Assembly (NCBI GenBank): GCA_905250885.1 | Contig: CAJNOQ010002752.1 | Span: forward strand, 1-22,817 | From: Didymodactylos carnosus | Taxonomy: Eukaryota; Rotifera; Eurotatoria; Philodinida; Philodinidae | Reading direction: 5' to 3' | Length of the DNA stretch: 22,817 nucleotides | Position numbers and translations under genes: made by a program | Notes under the pieces: generated by a model | The model's input: only the letters and a program-made list of their open reading frames with translations | What the model was told of the DNA's origin: nothing | The model's database searches: none | Shown here: positions 1-8,149 of the stretch, piece after piece | Numbering within the stretch: the first letter of the stretch is position 1 | How the letters are laid out: each line of letters starts with the position of its first letter

Positions 1-175
1 TAGAGATTTGACTCTTGAAAGATATACTGAACAGTTACCGTTACTTGTAACTGGTCGTTATCGTTACTTGTACGGTAACTGCTTATCCGTTACCGTTACC
101 AAGAACGTCAACTGTTCAGCAGTTACAGTTACCGAGTAATAGTGGTAACAGTAACTGGTAACTGTCACAGCCCTA
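1..175. mobile_element. end of a hAT-like DNA transposon with GTTAC subterminal repeats (truncated by window edge)
   Basis: The stretch is packed with GTTAC/GTAAC pentamers in both orientations, such as GTTACCGTTAC near 35-45 and 90-100 and GGTAACTG near 80 and 155. It ends in ...GTCACAGCCCTA. Read on the minus strand, it begins TAGGGCTGTGACAGTTACC, a form resembling hAT-superfamily termini with dense transposase-binding repeats just inside. The next 8 bases (176-183, GTCTAGAC) would be the target duplication and fit the hAT preference for a central TA, but the other copy lies outside the window. The superfamily call is inference from terminal form and not from a transposase. Confidence 0.45.
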
Positions 176-176
176 G

Positions 177-335
177 TCTAGACGGGTTCTTCAACCGCAT
201 TCACCGAGAAAAAAGTTATTTTTGAATCGAAATGCACGATTACACGATTTAGAAAATCGTTATAAACAACAGACATTAACACTAGAAGAATATCTTGAAA
301 GAGTGATGCGATTAATTGGTATCAAAAAGTTTTGA
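177..335 (+). pseudogene. unrecognised coding scrap next to the hAT-like end
   Basis: A frame with no start codon of its own opens after the stop at 174-176 and closes with TGA at 333-335. It encodes about 52 residues. The C-terminal part is helical and charged (LHDLENRYKQQ, LTLEEYLERVMRLIG), which looks like real protein and not random translation. I do not recognise the family. The 5' side is cut exactly where the hAT-like terminus ends, so the scrap may be the C-terminal end of a gene disrupted by that element, or part of another decayed element. No splice acceptor is convincing. Confidence 0.25.
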
Positions 336-540
336 TTTTCATTTATTTTTCGTTTGTGTTATTTCTTTCTCTAATACTGTACGCATGTACTTTTTCAATA
401 GAATCATTTGGAATAATTCAACATTCTTTTTAATTAGTTTATTTAAAAAAGGCTTATTAATTAATAATAATCTATATTCTAGTTCTAGTTTTATTTTTCG
501 ACTAAACAGGAACGCCAGAAAGAAAGCTCTACAAATTTTT

Positions 541-615
541 TCGACAAAACAGGGATATTATAATATCCCTGTTTTGTTAAGCTTAATTATAATTAAGCTT
601 TCGACGAAACGGGAA
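541..615. repeat. two adjacent perfect palindromes flanked by short direct repeats
   Basis: 544-577 is a perfect 34-bp palindrome (arms contain CAAAACAGGGATATTA). It is followed by a second perfect 22-bp palindrome at 579-600 (AAGCTTAATTA and its complement). A related motif CGAC(T/A/G)AAAC(A/G)GG(G/A)A occurs at 499, 542 and 602, so the palindromes sit between direct copies. Either could form a cruciform or an RNA hairpin. The rest of 336-735 has no gene I can support. Confidence 0.7.
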
Positions 616-735
616 TTCACCCGATTATGGAACTCATAAAGGGACTGCTTCTGTGATTCATGAACTAATAAATAAAAATATGGTGCGAACATATCCCAAT
701 GCCATTCCCAGATGCAGACTACGAAAAAGAAGATA

Positions 736-1225
736 CGTTAAACCCTCACCCATAATAAAAGACCATCCCCTATTAGAAGACCAGCCTAACGTTTGTGCGT
801 TGCAAGCCGGTATAGAGCAGCACAGTCTTTCATTTCTGCTGTATTTCTGAAAAGAAATAATTATATATTTCGAATCAAGGGAAAGAAGTATTTGAACGTG
901 TTTTTTGAAATCAGTATAACGAATGTGAGTAAGAATTATTTAAATATAACTTTTTGGAAAAGTCAAATATTGTCATCAGAGAGCCATCTTCTACATTTCG
1001 TAAATCTAACTCAATGTGATGAAAATGACTTTGAGTCCTCTTCAGCTCATTCGGATGACAACGTATATAAAAGATCATTACTAGAATATAACATTGACTT
1101 TAGATAAATGTACTCATGAATTGTGAGGTAGACGTTGATCTCAATAGAAGACCACCCTTAAAGTTTTGAGTTGCCGGACAAAATAAAAGACCACCTGGTC
1201 TTCTATTACGAGGAGGGGTTTACTG
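736..1225. mobile_element. non-autonomous pogo/Tigger-like DNA element with complex ends
   Basis: The left end from 736 (CGTTAAACCC...TAATAAAAGACCA) and the complement of the right end, ending at 1225 (CAGTAAACCCC...TAATAGAAGACCA), match at about 22 of 30 positions, giving an inverted pair about 490 bp apart. The motif AATARAAGACCA recurs at about 754, 773, 1144 and 1183, and inverted at 1196-1208, where it makes a hairpin AAGACCA-CC-TGGTCTT. A TA dinucleotide precedes the left end (734-735), but the right flank is AA, so a TA duplication is only half present. The interior has an open frame at 793-1107 with an acidic end (CDENDFESSSAHSDDN) that may be a coding relic. The family assignment is inference. 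Confidence 0.45.
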
Positions 1226-1382
1226 AAGATAATGAACCTCTAGATATCCAAATCCATTTAGGCGAAGAAAACTTAATTCTAAACGTGATGTGAATCATCG
1301 ATTTGTGCTTCTATACCTCGAGAACGAAGCAGTTTTAAGTGACAATAATTATATCAGTATCTAGTTACAAATAGGAGCAGTG

Positions 1383-1556
1383 TGTGCTCTCGATTTTAAA
1401 TATAGTGGTTGTTGTAAAATGCGTGTAGAATAAGAACGAAAAATCGCGCAGAACTCGCCGATGCCTGAGGATTTTGTAGAAAAATGTTTGCTTTACATTT
1501 CTGATGGTATCTACTCAGACCTTTGGGATTCGCATTATCAAAATTTAGAAAAGTGA
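1383..1556 (+). pseudogene. pogo/Tigger-like transposase scrap
   Basis: In one frame the sequence reads ALDFKYSGCCKMRVE, an in-frame TAA (1431-1433), then ERKIAQNSPMPEDFVEKCL..., ending in TGA at 1554-1556. The segment (K)IAQ..MPEDFVEK resembles the linker between the CENP-B-type helix-turn-helix and the DDE domain in pogo/Tigger transposases, where an IAQ-LP-ED-EK pattern is usual. Only about 55 codons remain and no DDE residues follow that I can align. Its position just outside the element at 736-1225 suggests either that the element is longer than its apparent right end or that two related copies are adjacent. The assignment rests on a short motif and is tentative. Confidence 0.3.
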
Positions 1557-2050
1557 CAAAAAATATCAGCTAAATCTCGATCCTTGTCGGTCTCCAATAT
1601 TGGTTTTTTATCAGATGTTTTGCTAAAATGCCAACTAATTATTATATAATGCATTCAAATACAGCATTTTTTTCCAGCTTAGCATCAGCTTTTTTCGATT
1701 TTTCTATGACATTAACGAAAGACAAGATGAGAAGAAAATTATTATGTCATCAAAGTTATTCATAAATATTATTCTACGATACATCTTTCTTTCATGGACA
1801 CAAAACAAGTGTAAGTCATAGTATGAAAGAAAGTTTTAATGATCAAGAATGTTATGACGCACAATTAAATTTCTAAGGTTAGACAAACGTCTGTACAAAA
1901 GCAGATAATTTTGCACGTACTTCATACTGTTTGTGTACGGATTGTACGTATTGAAAATATTCCATTGCTTTTTGTGTTCTTCGATAAGAACTCCCTAACT
2001 TTCGTGTCACATTACGCACTACGCCTACAATCTAGAGAAAGCTAGAATCT

Positions 2051-2198
2051 TTAACCCTTGTACTCTCAAGCGTATTTTAGACACAATAAATAGAATGTAT
2101 TTCATATTCGATCCATGCACAAAGAAAAATTTCATCGCATTTTCTTGTTCTTTAAGAACAGAGTCTAAATAGACCCTGGTTGGTAGTACAAGGGTTAA
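2051..2198. repeat. 14-bp perfect inverted repeat pair
   Basis: TTAACCCTTGTACT at 2051-2064 is the exact reverse complement of AGTACAAGGGTTAA at 2185-2198, with 120 bp between. The right copy lies inside the 3' end of the minus-strand zinc-finger-type frame, just before its stop. It could be the termini of a small insertion or a chance pair; no flanking duplication is evident. Confidence 0.5.
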
Positions 2199-2679
2199 CT
2201 GCGTTCGGAGTAAGCGAATGTCGACTTACAATATTTGATGTTTGTACTGCATTAAGTATATCAGATAAACTTTTGGCAACAAAATCAACAGTCATTTCTG
2301 ATGTATTGTATATTACTTGAAGTTTTAAAAGCATATATAACACACGTTTTTCGATTACTTTTAAATCAGGATCATTTTGTTCTTCATCTGTGTCGTTATT
2401 ATCTGTCATTTCAACCTCACAATCAATTTCATTATCAACCATATCGGTGTTGTACTTAAAATTGCTGGTATTTCCAGTATCATCTCCTCCTTCATTATCG
2501 TCAGAGTTGCTAGATGTATGCTTTTTTTGGCTCCAATGAGCCTGAAAACGTCTAAAATTTTTAAAGATAGTATTATAAGCGCATTTCAGTAAAATATCAT
2601 TTCCATCGCTGTAATTATTCTGTATATGTTCGATGCATTCGTTTATCCGAAAATAATCAATATTACAACAAGAAAACAT
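2152..2679 (-). pseudogene. zinc-finger-type exon of a transposon-associated protein family, probably decayed
   Basis: The frame encodes 175 residues on the minus strand. Residues 1-55 (CNIDYFRINECIEHIQNN, then KCAYNTIFKNFRRFQAHW) have the spacing of the N-terminal C2H2-like fingers seen in many large, transposon-linked metazoan proteins. The usual second Cys of the second finger is Ile here (AYNTIFKNF), so that finger looks broken. Residues 56-100 are a Ser/Asp/Glu/Asn-rich linker. Residues 107-145 (KRVLYMLLKLQVIYNTSEMTVDFVAKSL) form the helical LLKLQ-(E/K)-x-YN segment typical of these proteins. The first codon directly follows a good acceptor on the minus strand (polypyrimidine tract ending TTTTCAG, complement of 2680-2690), so this is probably an internal exon and the ATG may not be a true start. 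No neighbouring exon is identifiable. The finger match is from memory of the family. Confidence 0.45.
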
Positions 2680-4249
2680 CTGAAAACAAAAATAAATACG
2701 TATGATTGTTTAATTATTTTTTTAGACATTGGGCAATTTTCTTTTTTGGGCAAAATAATTTGACAATTACGATAATGTACAAGACGAAGTGAGAAATTTT
2801 CTTGATAAATTAAATATTTTTAAAGACGTAGAACCACAATCACATGTAAGTCCTGACCAATCAACCAGACTGCTATCTATATATGCACAACGTTTTATCA
2901 AACTGATGCAGATTTATTGGCAATTGACGCATTTTTGTACAGACTCAATGCAAAAAAGCTGCTGTTTTATATTATGCTGTTTTATTCATAGTAAGTTTAT
3001 CTGTTCTATTTTGAAAGGCTTTCTTAGAGATCGTTGCCTGATTCCTTTTGGCATCTACTTAATATCGTCAACACAAGATAAATATTAAAGGGTATTTGAC
3101 GACGAATCATGTTAAAATAAATTTAACTATGAAATCTGGTGGAATTGAATATCTTCTTATTGTGTTATGGGCAACGTTTTTATTAATATATTCATAAAGA
3201 TCTTTACTTCTCTTGATACGAATCGGGCACTTTTCATCTCAGCATACATAGTTTACATTTAAAGTATAGTGTTAGACCTTTTTCTGTTCAGTGAATTTGA
3301 TTGCATTGATTCTTCATGTTCTACTGCCTTTGAATTATTGAACAATCCAAGAACAATCTTTACAGTCCGCAAGTATGCAGATAAGAGAGAGAAATTAAGA
3401 CTTCAGTCTTGAATTTTTCGCAGTATTTAATCTTTCCAACTTCGTAATGTAGTTCCAAGCACGCCTACCTTTTGTTTTATTTTCGAATGTCAATTACAAG
3501 AAAAAGGTCTTGAATTTAAACCAGGAGAGTGTTTCATTAAAATTCTTAAGTGTTCGAATTAAGAATTTTAATAAGGCATTTAAGAATTACGAATCATATG
3601 TCAATTCCACCTGTTCGTATAATAAAAGCCGAGTCAATGGAATTGACTGCTGTACATACATACAGCAAAGAAAAATATATAGTTGAAGACAAGGCAACAG
3701 TTTCATCATTTTAGACTATTTGTGATAATAATATAAGCATTAGTTAACAGATTAAATTAACAGATGTATATCGATTAGCATCATCCAAATGGATGACACG
3801 TTAGATTCAGTTGCATCTACATAGATCAAAGACCTGACATTATGTTTGAATACAACTTTTTTCTACCTTTTCTCGTGCATTCGTGGATGGTAGTAAGATC
3901 GTTAACGAACAAATCCAATAACATGGACGAAAAGACACCGAACAGCTTGTTAATCAACTATTGTTATTTTTAAATTTAAAGTTTTGCAATTATATAATAA
4001 AAAATATGAAAATTCTCAATCAGTATGCAACAATCTGAAAGAATCCATTTATATAATAGTTTATGAAGATAATATTTTTCTTTTGTTTCTATCTAACATG
4101 TAACACTTACTGATTTACGAAAGCACAGGGAGAATAGAATGATAAAAAATAGATGATGGTTTTTTGTAAAATTGTTGAAGACTAAACTCTTTGTCAAAGC
4201 ATTCATTATAAATAAAATCATGCCATCTAGTATAAGTTAGTGCGTATGA
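2680..4249. other. gene-free stretch with short inverted repeats
   Basis: I find no supportable gene here. A short open frame (2789-3088, GTG-initiated) has no recognisable domain. There is a strong stem-loop at 3536-3572 (14-bp perfect stem ATTAAAATTCTTAA, 9-nt loop) and a 10-bp inverted pair at 3600-3609 and 3638-3647 (GTCAATTCCA/TGGAATTGAC). Base composition is uniformly AT-rich, like old intergenic or transposon-derived DNA. Confidence 0.4.
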
Positions 4250-4288
4250 CCTGACGTCAGGTGACGTAAAATCTGTTAGGTGACGTAA
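4250..4288. promoter_or_regulatory. cluster of CRE/ATF-like sites upstream of the glycoprotein gene
   Basis: The 12-bp palindrome CCTGACGTCAGG at 4250-4261 contains the full consensus CRE, TGACGTCA (4252-4259). Two TGACGTAA variants follow at 4262-4269 and 4281-4288, inside a 19-bp tandem repeat (AGGTGACGTAAAA...). bZIP factors of the CREB/ATF class bind such sites in animals. The cluster ends 225 bp before the ATG at 4514, a plausible promoter distance. Function is inferred from motif match only. Confidence 0.45.
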
Positions 4289-4513
4289 AACCTGAATAGA
4301 ACAATAAAAAGTTTCTATCACAAAATGAAAGATGTTTGATTTGCTATATTTGTACAAAATAAATTGTCAAGATGTTATATTATCCATGAGTAATTATTTA
4401 AAGTGTTTCTGATAAGACACATATGTTTTTCCTTTCTTTTATTGTTTTTATTAATTTTTAAAGTACCAGGTTTTTGTTGAAAAACAGAACAATAAATTAT
4501 CAAACCTGAAAGC

Positions 4514-5722
4514 ATGAGATATCGACTTATTTTAATTCTATTTTTGATTTATCTTCCATTTTCAAATATGTTATTGATCAATTCAACTTATGAAACTATA
4601 TATCAAACATTGTTAGCTAACATATCAAACTACAATGTTTTATTTGAACAAGCAGAAACACAATATATTTCCATTACTCCATTTGTACCTCAATCATCAT
4701 CAAACTTCTCCCAAGTCCATCATTGGTTTCGTTTAGATTATTATGGTGTTCATGTTGTCGTTATACATGGTGAATTACTCGATCAAACCTACGATTATGA
4801 TGTGTGCCGAAATTTGTTACAATTTAGCTATTTATTAGTAAGAGATGCTGGTGTATATATAATGAGTGGTGATTCAGAAACATATGCCTTCAATCTTCTT
4901 GTGATGACGAATCACCAACACTTTTCATTACGATTAGACGATCATACTATTTACAGTGAGGAAGATTTTCAACGAAGTGTTGTTCGATTACCATTAACAA
5001 ATAAAAAATATGAATTTAATATTTTGCTGACAATTTATTATTATTTGTCGTTTAATAACACAAATCTATATGACTTAGATGAACAATCAAATGACCTATT
5101 GACATTAATTTATTTAAAACCGTTATCTGGGGTTAATGACAATACAATGGTGTTTGATAATGAAGAATTTTGTTTTAATAATACATATTTATCAGGTTCA
5201 AATGATGTTAAACTACGTGTATTAACAATTACATGTTCGAAAAATGTGACATTTTCTTGCGGCGATGTTAATAAATGTTTGATATACGGAAAAATAATAC
5301 CATTTTATATTCAACCGAGACGATTTGATCCATTTATAATTCTAAAACCAACATTACAATATCAACTTAGGATAGAAGAAAATGAAGCTACAACAATTTC
5401 ACAGAGCACATTATCAAGCGAATTACCAGATGGCGCAGTAACTGACAGTACGCAACTAGCATCACGTAGTAATGTCGAGTTTTCAAACACCACCATAGAC
5501 ATGAACCGCGACGTTTCTGTCGATCACTCAACTGGCTATACGAACAAGTCACAGATTTCTTCTACAACATCCACTGAGAGCTCATTTCGTTCTACTATCA
5601 CAATTACTGTTAGTACCACTACACGAAAAAATATATCTTCCTTTAATTCATCCAAACCAGTAACAAAATTTTGTTTCATTTTCATGATCCTATTTCATAG
5701 AATAATATTCCTAAATAAATAA
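4514..5722 (+). CDS. secreted or GPI-anchored surface glycoprotein, unknown family
   Basis: This single-exon frame encodes 402 residues. Residues 1-20 form a signal peptide (Arg-containing start, then LILILFLIYLPFS). The ectodomain (about 22-290) has Cys at 98, 220, 241, 249 and 255, compatible with disulfides. Ten N-glycosylation sequons are visible (N23, N36, N64, N181, N222, N244, N325, N344, N373, N378). Residues 292-380 are a Ser/Thr-rich stalk likely to be O-glycosylated. The extreme C-terminus (about 384-399) is hydrophobic with only NK after it, the pattern of a GPI-attachment signal, though a simple tail anchor is possible. AATAAA signals lie at the stop and at 5773-5778. The CRE-like cluster lies 225 bp upstream. 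I recognise no domain, so no function is assigned beyond the cell surface. The frame is clean, making it a good gene call. Confidence 0.75.
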   Translation: MRYRLILILFLIYLPFSNMLLINSTYETIYQTLLANISNYNVLFEQAETQYISITPFVPQSSSNFSQVHHWFRLDYYGVHVVVIHGELLDQTYDYDVCRNLLQFSYLLVRDAGVYIMSGDSETYAFNLLVMTNHQHFSLRLDDHTIYSEEDFQRSVVRLPLTNKKYEFNILLTIYYYLSFNNTNLYDLDEQSNDLLTLIYLKPLSGVNDNTMVFDNEEFCFNNTYLSGSNDVKLRVLTITCSKNVTFSCGDVNKCLIYGKIIPFYIQPRRFDPFIILKPTLQYQLRIEENEATTISQSTLSSELPDGAVTDSTQLASRSNVEFSNTTIDMNRDVSVDHSTGYTNKSQISSTTSTESSFRSTITITVSTTTRKNISSFNSSKPVTKFCFIFMILFHRIIFLNK

Positions 5723-5772
5723 AATAAGAAACGTTCTGGGTTCATCTTTTTGCTCAGCGATACAAACTAATT

Positions 5773-5778
5773 AATAAA
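5773..5778 (+). terminator. polyadenylation signal for the glycoprotein gene
   Basis: AATAAA lies 50 bp after the TAA stop at 5720-5722. Overlapping AATAAA copies also sit at 5714-5723 across the stop itself; the one at 5773 leaves a more usual 3' UTR. Confidence 0.5.
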
Positions 5779-6037
5779 ACTCAAGATCAGTATGAATCAA
5801 CACAATCAAGATGAAGTTTGTATGTTTAGATCAAAACAAGTTATTTTATGGTATATTATCTTACCATCGATATCAACATTATAAAATTAAGAATGTTGTA
5901 AAATATATTCACTGACCGATTCAAAAATTTCTCTATCGACAGTATTGTAGTGATAGAGAAATAATGAATTGAATGTACAAGTCTTTTCTAATTTACAAAT
6001 TTTCATAACGAAGAACTAACTGATGGCGGAAGCCCTC

Positions 6038-6257
6038 CAGGGCCGTAGCCACGGGGTAGGAAAACAGGGCATGTGCCCACCCCTTGAGATTTTACTTCAA
6101 TGTATAATATACACTAAACTTATAGGTGACAAATGCCGTTTGGAGCTAAAACGCAAGAAAAAGTGCTCGATCCAGCTTTAACATGGAAATTCAGACTGTA
6201 AAGGTGGAACTTTTTTGTAGATACCCACCCCTTACCAAATTTCTGGCTACGGCCCTG
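6038..6257. mobile_element. 220-bp non-autonomous hAT-type element (MITE)
   Basis: Perfect 14-bp terminal inverted repeats: CAGGGCCGTAGCCA at 6038-6051 and its exact complement TGGCTACGGCCCTG at 6244-6257. Similar G-rich tracts (GGGTGGG and CCCACCCC) lie just inside both ends. The flanking 8-mers AAGCCCTC (6030-6037) and AAGTCTTT (6258-6265) agree at 5 of 8 positions, and all three differences are C/T transitions, as expected of a decayed 8-bp hAT target duplication. The element is too short for a transposase. It is GC-richer than its surroundings. Confidence 0.8.
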
Positions 6258-7398
6258 AAGTCTTTCGTCTGACGTTTCGAACTCACACTCTGTATATAAG
6301 CGTGCAATTTGGCAAAATCTTTTGTACTTCTAAAACTCCTCTCCCAAAAGAGAAGGGAAAACAAAAGCGATAAAATAAAAATCATTAGACAAATAAAAAT
6401 ATACAAATGAATAATGTACTTTTTTAAAAAACATAACCCTTCTGTGATACATCGTATTAATATCAAAGAACATATTCTTGGAAACGAACAAAAGAATGCT
6501 CAACAAAACAAAGAAAAAGTAATATCCAAAGGAGATTCCATTGATCGTATAACTGATGTGTATAGCAGTCATCACACTGATAGCAGAGAGAGATAACAGT
6601 AGAATATCGGAAAGAACTTTGATTTAATAATAGATAAGCGAAGTTCCCTTCGAAGTTTCGAAAGTTTTCACTTTTGTTCGAATTTTATATAATAATCTCA
6701 CTTCGAAGTATTAGCGTATCGACGCGACATCTTTTCAGCAGTATAGTGTAGCATCATACTTTATTCTCATTCACACATTCAGTTACTCTTTTCGAAGTAC
6801 TTTTTACCGTATTATTCTGTAAAGTTAATTTATGAAGTCACTGATTGTTAAGTCTCTTGAACACTCATAGAAAATGGCCGATAGTTGCATGTTTCGTCCA
6901 CCTCTGCATGTTCTGTTTTTGAAATTAAAAGGTTGGGATACACTAGGATTAATAGTTAAGACTCATTTTTGGCGTATCCATCAGCTATAAACTCCCTCTA
7001 TCTCAATGAATGATAGTTCTAACAAAATATTTTTGCAAATCGAAAGTATGTCTGACGATTACTTATGGCGTTGACCTTTATTTCTACATTGCCAAAACTG
7101 AACATTTGGAAGGAATTGAAAAAATACAATTGCTGATGCCATATGTATTAGAGAAAAGTACACCCTATGATGCAGATCTTTTAAAACGAAAAAAATGATT
7201 GATTGATGTAATGAGTCTGAGGGTGTTGCATATATTTTTATGAGGATAAAGTTATTTTTGTCAGAACATGTGATTTAGAATCTAATGTCATTCATGCTTT
7301 TATGTTGATAAATGACTGGGAAGACGAGGAGTCGTTTAATAAAAACTGCATAGATGAGAAGTGTCATCAGTATAAACTTTCCTACGTAAACAACATGA
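6258..7398. other. intergenic stretch without a supportable gene
   Basis: Overlapping hydrophobic minus-strand frames (6191-6575) partly read through the hAT-type element and have no domain. A small plus frame at 7010-7198 (62 residues, ATG; ends YVLEKSTPYDADLLKRKK) looks mildly protein-like but has no neighbours or recognisable family. 6630-6800 contains repeated TTCGAA motifs (about 6648, 6657, 6677, 6704 and 6798) of unknown meaning. Confidence 0.3.
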
Positions 7399-7621
7399 TT
7401 CTAACTCAGCGTTTCCCAAATGGGGTTCCGTGAAGTGAAATCAAGGGTTCCGCCAGAAAAAAATAAGAAGATAAATATTAATTTCACCACGTAAAAAAAT
7501 TACGTAGTCTTGAATAATTTTTGTCAAATATTATGTCAAAATACTACTAGGGTTCCGCGAAGTTTTAAATTTTATGAAAGGGTTCCATGGCTAAAATAAA
7601 TTGAGAAACGCTGTTCTAACT
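7399..7621. mobile_element. 207-bp non-autonomous hAT element with perfect 8-bp target duplication
   Basis: The element proper is 7407-7613. Its termini are CAGCGTTTCCCAA (7407-7419) and TTGAGAAACGCTG (7601-7613), inverted repeats with one mismatch in 13. It is flanked on both sides by TTCTAACT (7399-7406 and 7614-7621), a perfect 8-bp duplication with a central TA, the hallmark of hAT (Buster-type) insertion. The ends closely resemble Charlie-like hAT elements of other animals (CAGCGTTTCCCAA... with GGGGTTCC inside). GGGTTCC recurs at about 7423, 7445, 7551 and 7580, probably as transposase-binding subterminal repeats. The intact duplication suggests a fairly recent insertion. Confidence 0.92.
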
Positions 7622-8149
7622 TAATCTAACAAGTTATCTAAAAAAAATATATCTTGTTACAACTACAAAAAAGTCTTTTCAAAATTTAGACTATAATATT
7701 CACCGATTCACAGCTATCTTCCTCTCTTCAATTGTAAAAAATTTCTATCGCATAGCAATGTTTTGTTACATTGTGCATTGGTCTGTGATTGTGTTTACTC
7801 TTCCTTGAAAAGTAATTTACCACGCATTTAGATGATACTATTATCTTGTTTTAAAATACTTTACTACTGTTCTCTCGAAACTAGTTTAATCCTTCGCTCC
7901 GCAATCAGACAAAACGCTGTTGATACTCTTCAGAAACTGTACGAATTTACTTCATGGTTCATTATATCACCCTACAGTTTGAACATTTTTTTTCTCGTTT
8001 TAGATTATTGATTGTTTATGTATTAAAAGAAGTGAACAAATTTATTTTTCTACAATATATTGTATCCGACGGTTATTGACTTCTTTATTATTTATCTTCA
8101 CTGACAAAAACCAATCCTGTTTCTTCATTCAACAAACGATCCGGCCAGA
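7622..8149 (+). other. 5' flank of the C2H2/coiled-coil gene
   Basis: No reading frame or repeat of note. This stretch lies between the hAT insertion and the ATG at 8150 and should hold the promoter and 5' UTR. No clear TATA box or initiator can be singled out in this AT-rich sequence. Confidence 0.3.

Noticed and set aside
1-175. GTTACC/GTAACG repeats as a telomere-like array
   Set aside because: The units are irregular, occur in both orientations and end at a hAT-like terminus, unlike head-to-tail telomere repeats.
2377-2592. Hydrophobic plus-strand frame of 71 codons
   Set aside because: It lies opposite the zinc-finger-type exon, whose minus frame has recognisable motifs; the plus frame has none.
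4115-4357. 80-codon minus frame over the CRE-like cluster
   Set aside because: No domain, and it passes through the tandem CRE repeat; a chance frame is more likely.
6191-6575. Two overlapping minus-strand hydrophobic frames suggesting a small membrane protein
   Set aside because: One reads into the hAT-type element, the frames overlap each other, and AT-rich DNA readily yields Phe/Ile/Leu/Tyr-rich frames by chance.
6630-6810. Repeated TTCGAA motifs as heat-shock elements
   Set aside because: The GAA/TTC units do not keep the 5-bp alternating phase of heat-shock elements over three units.
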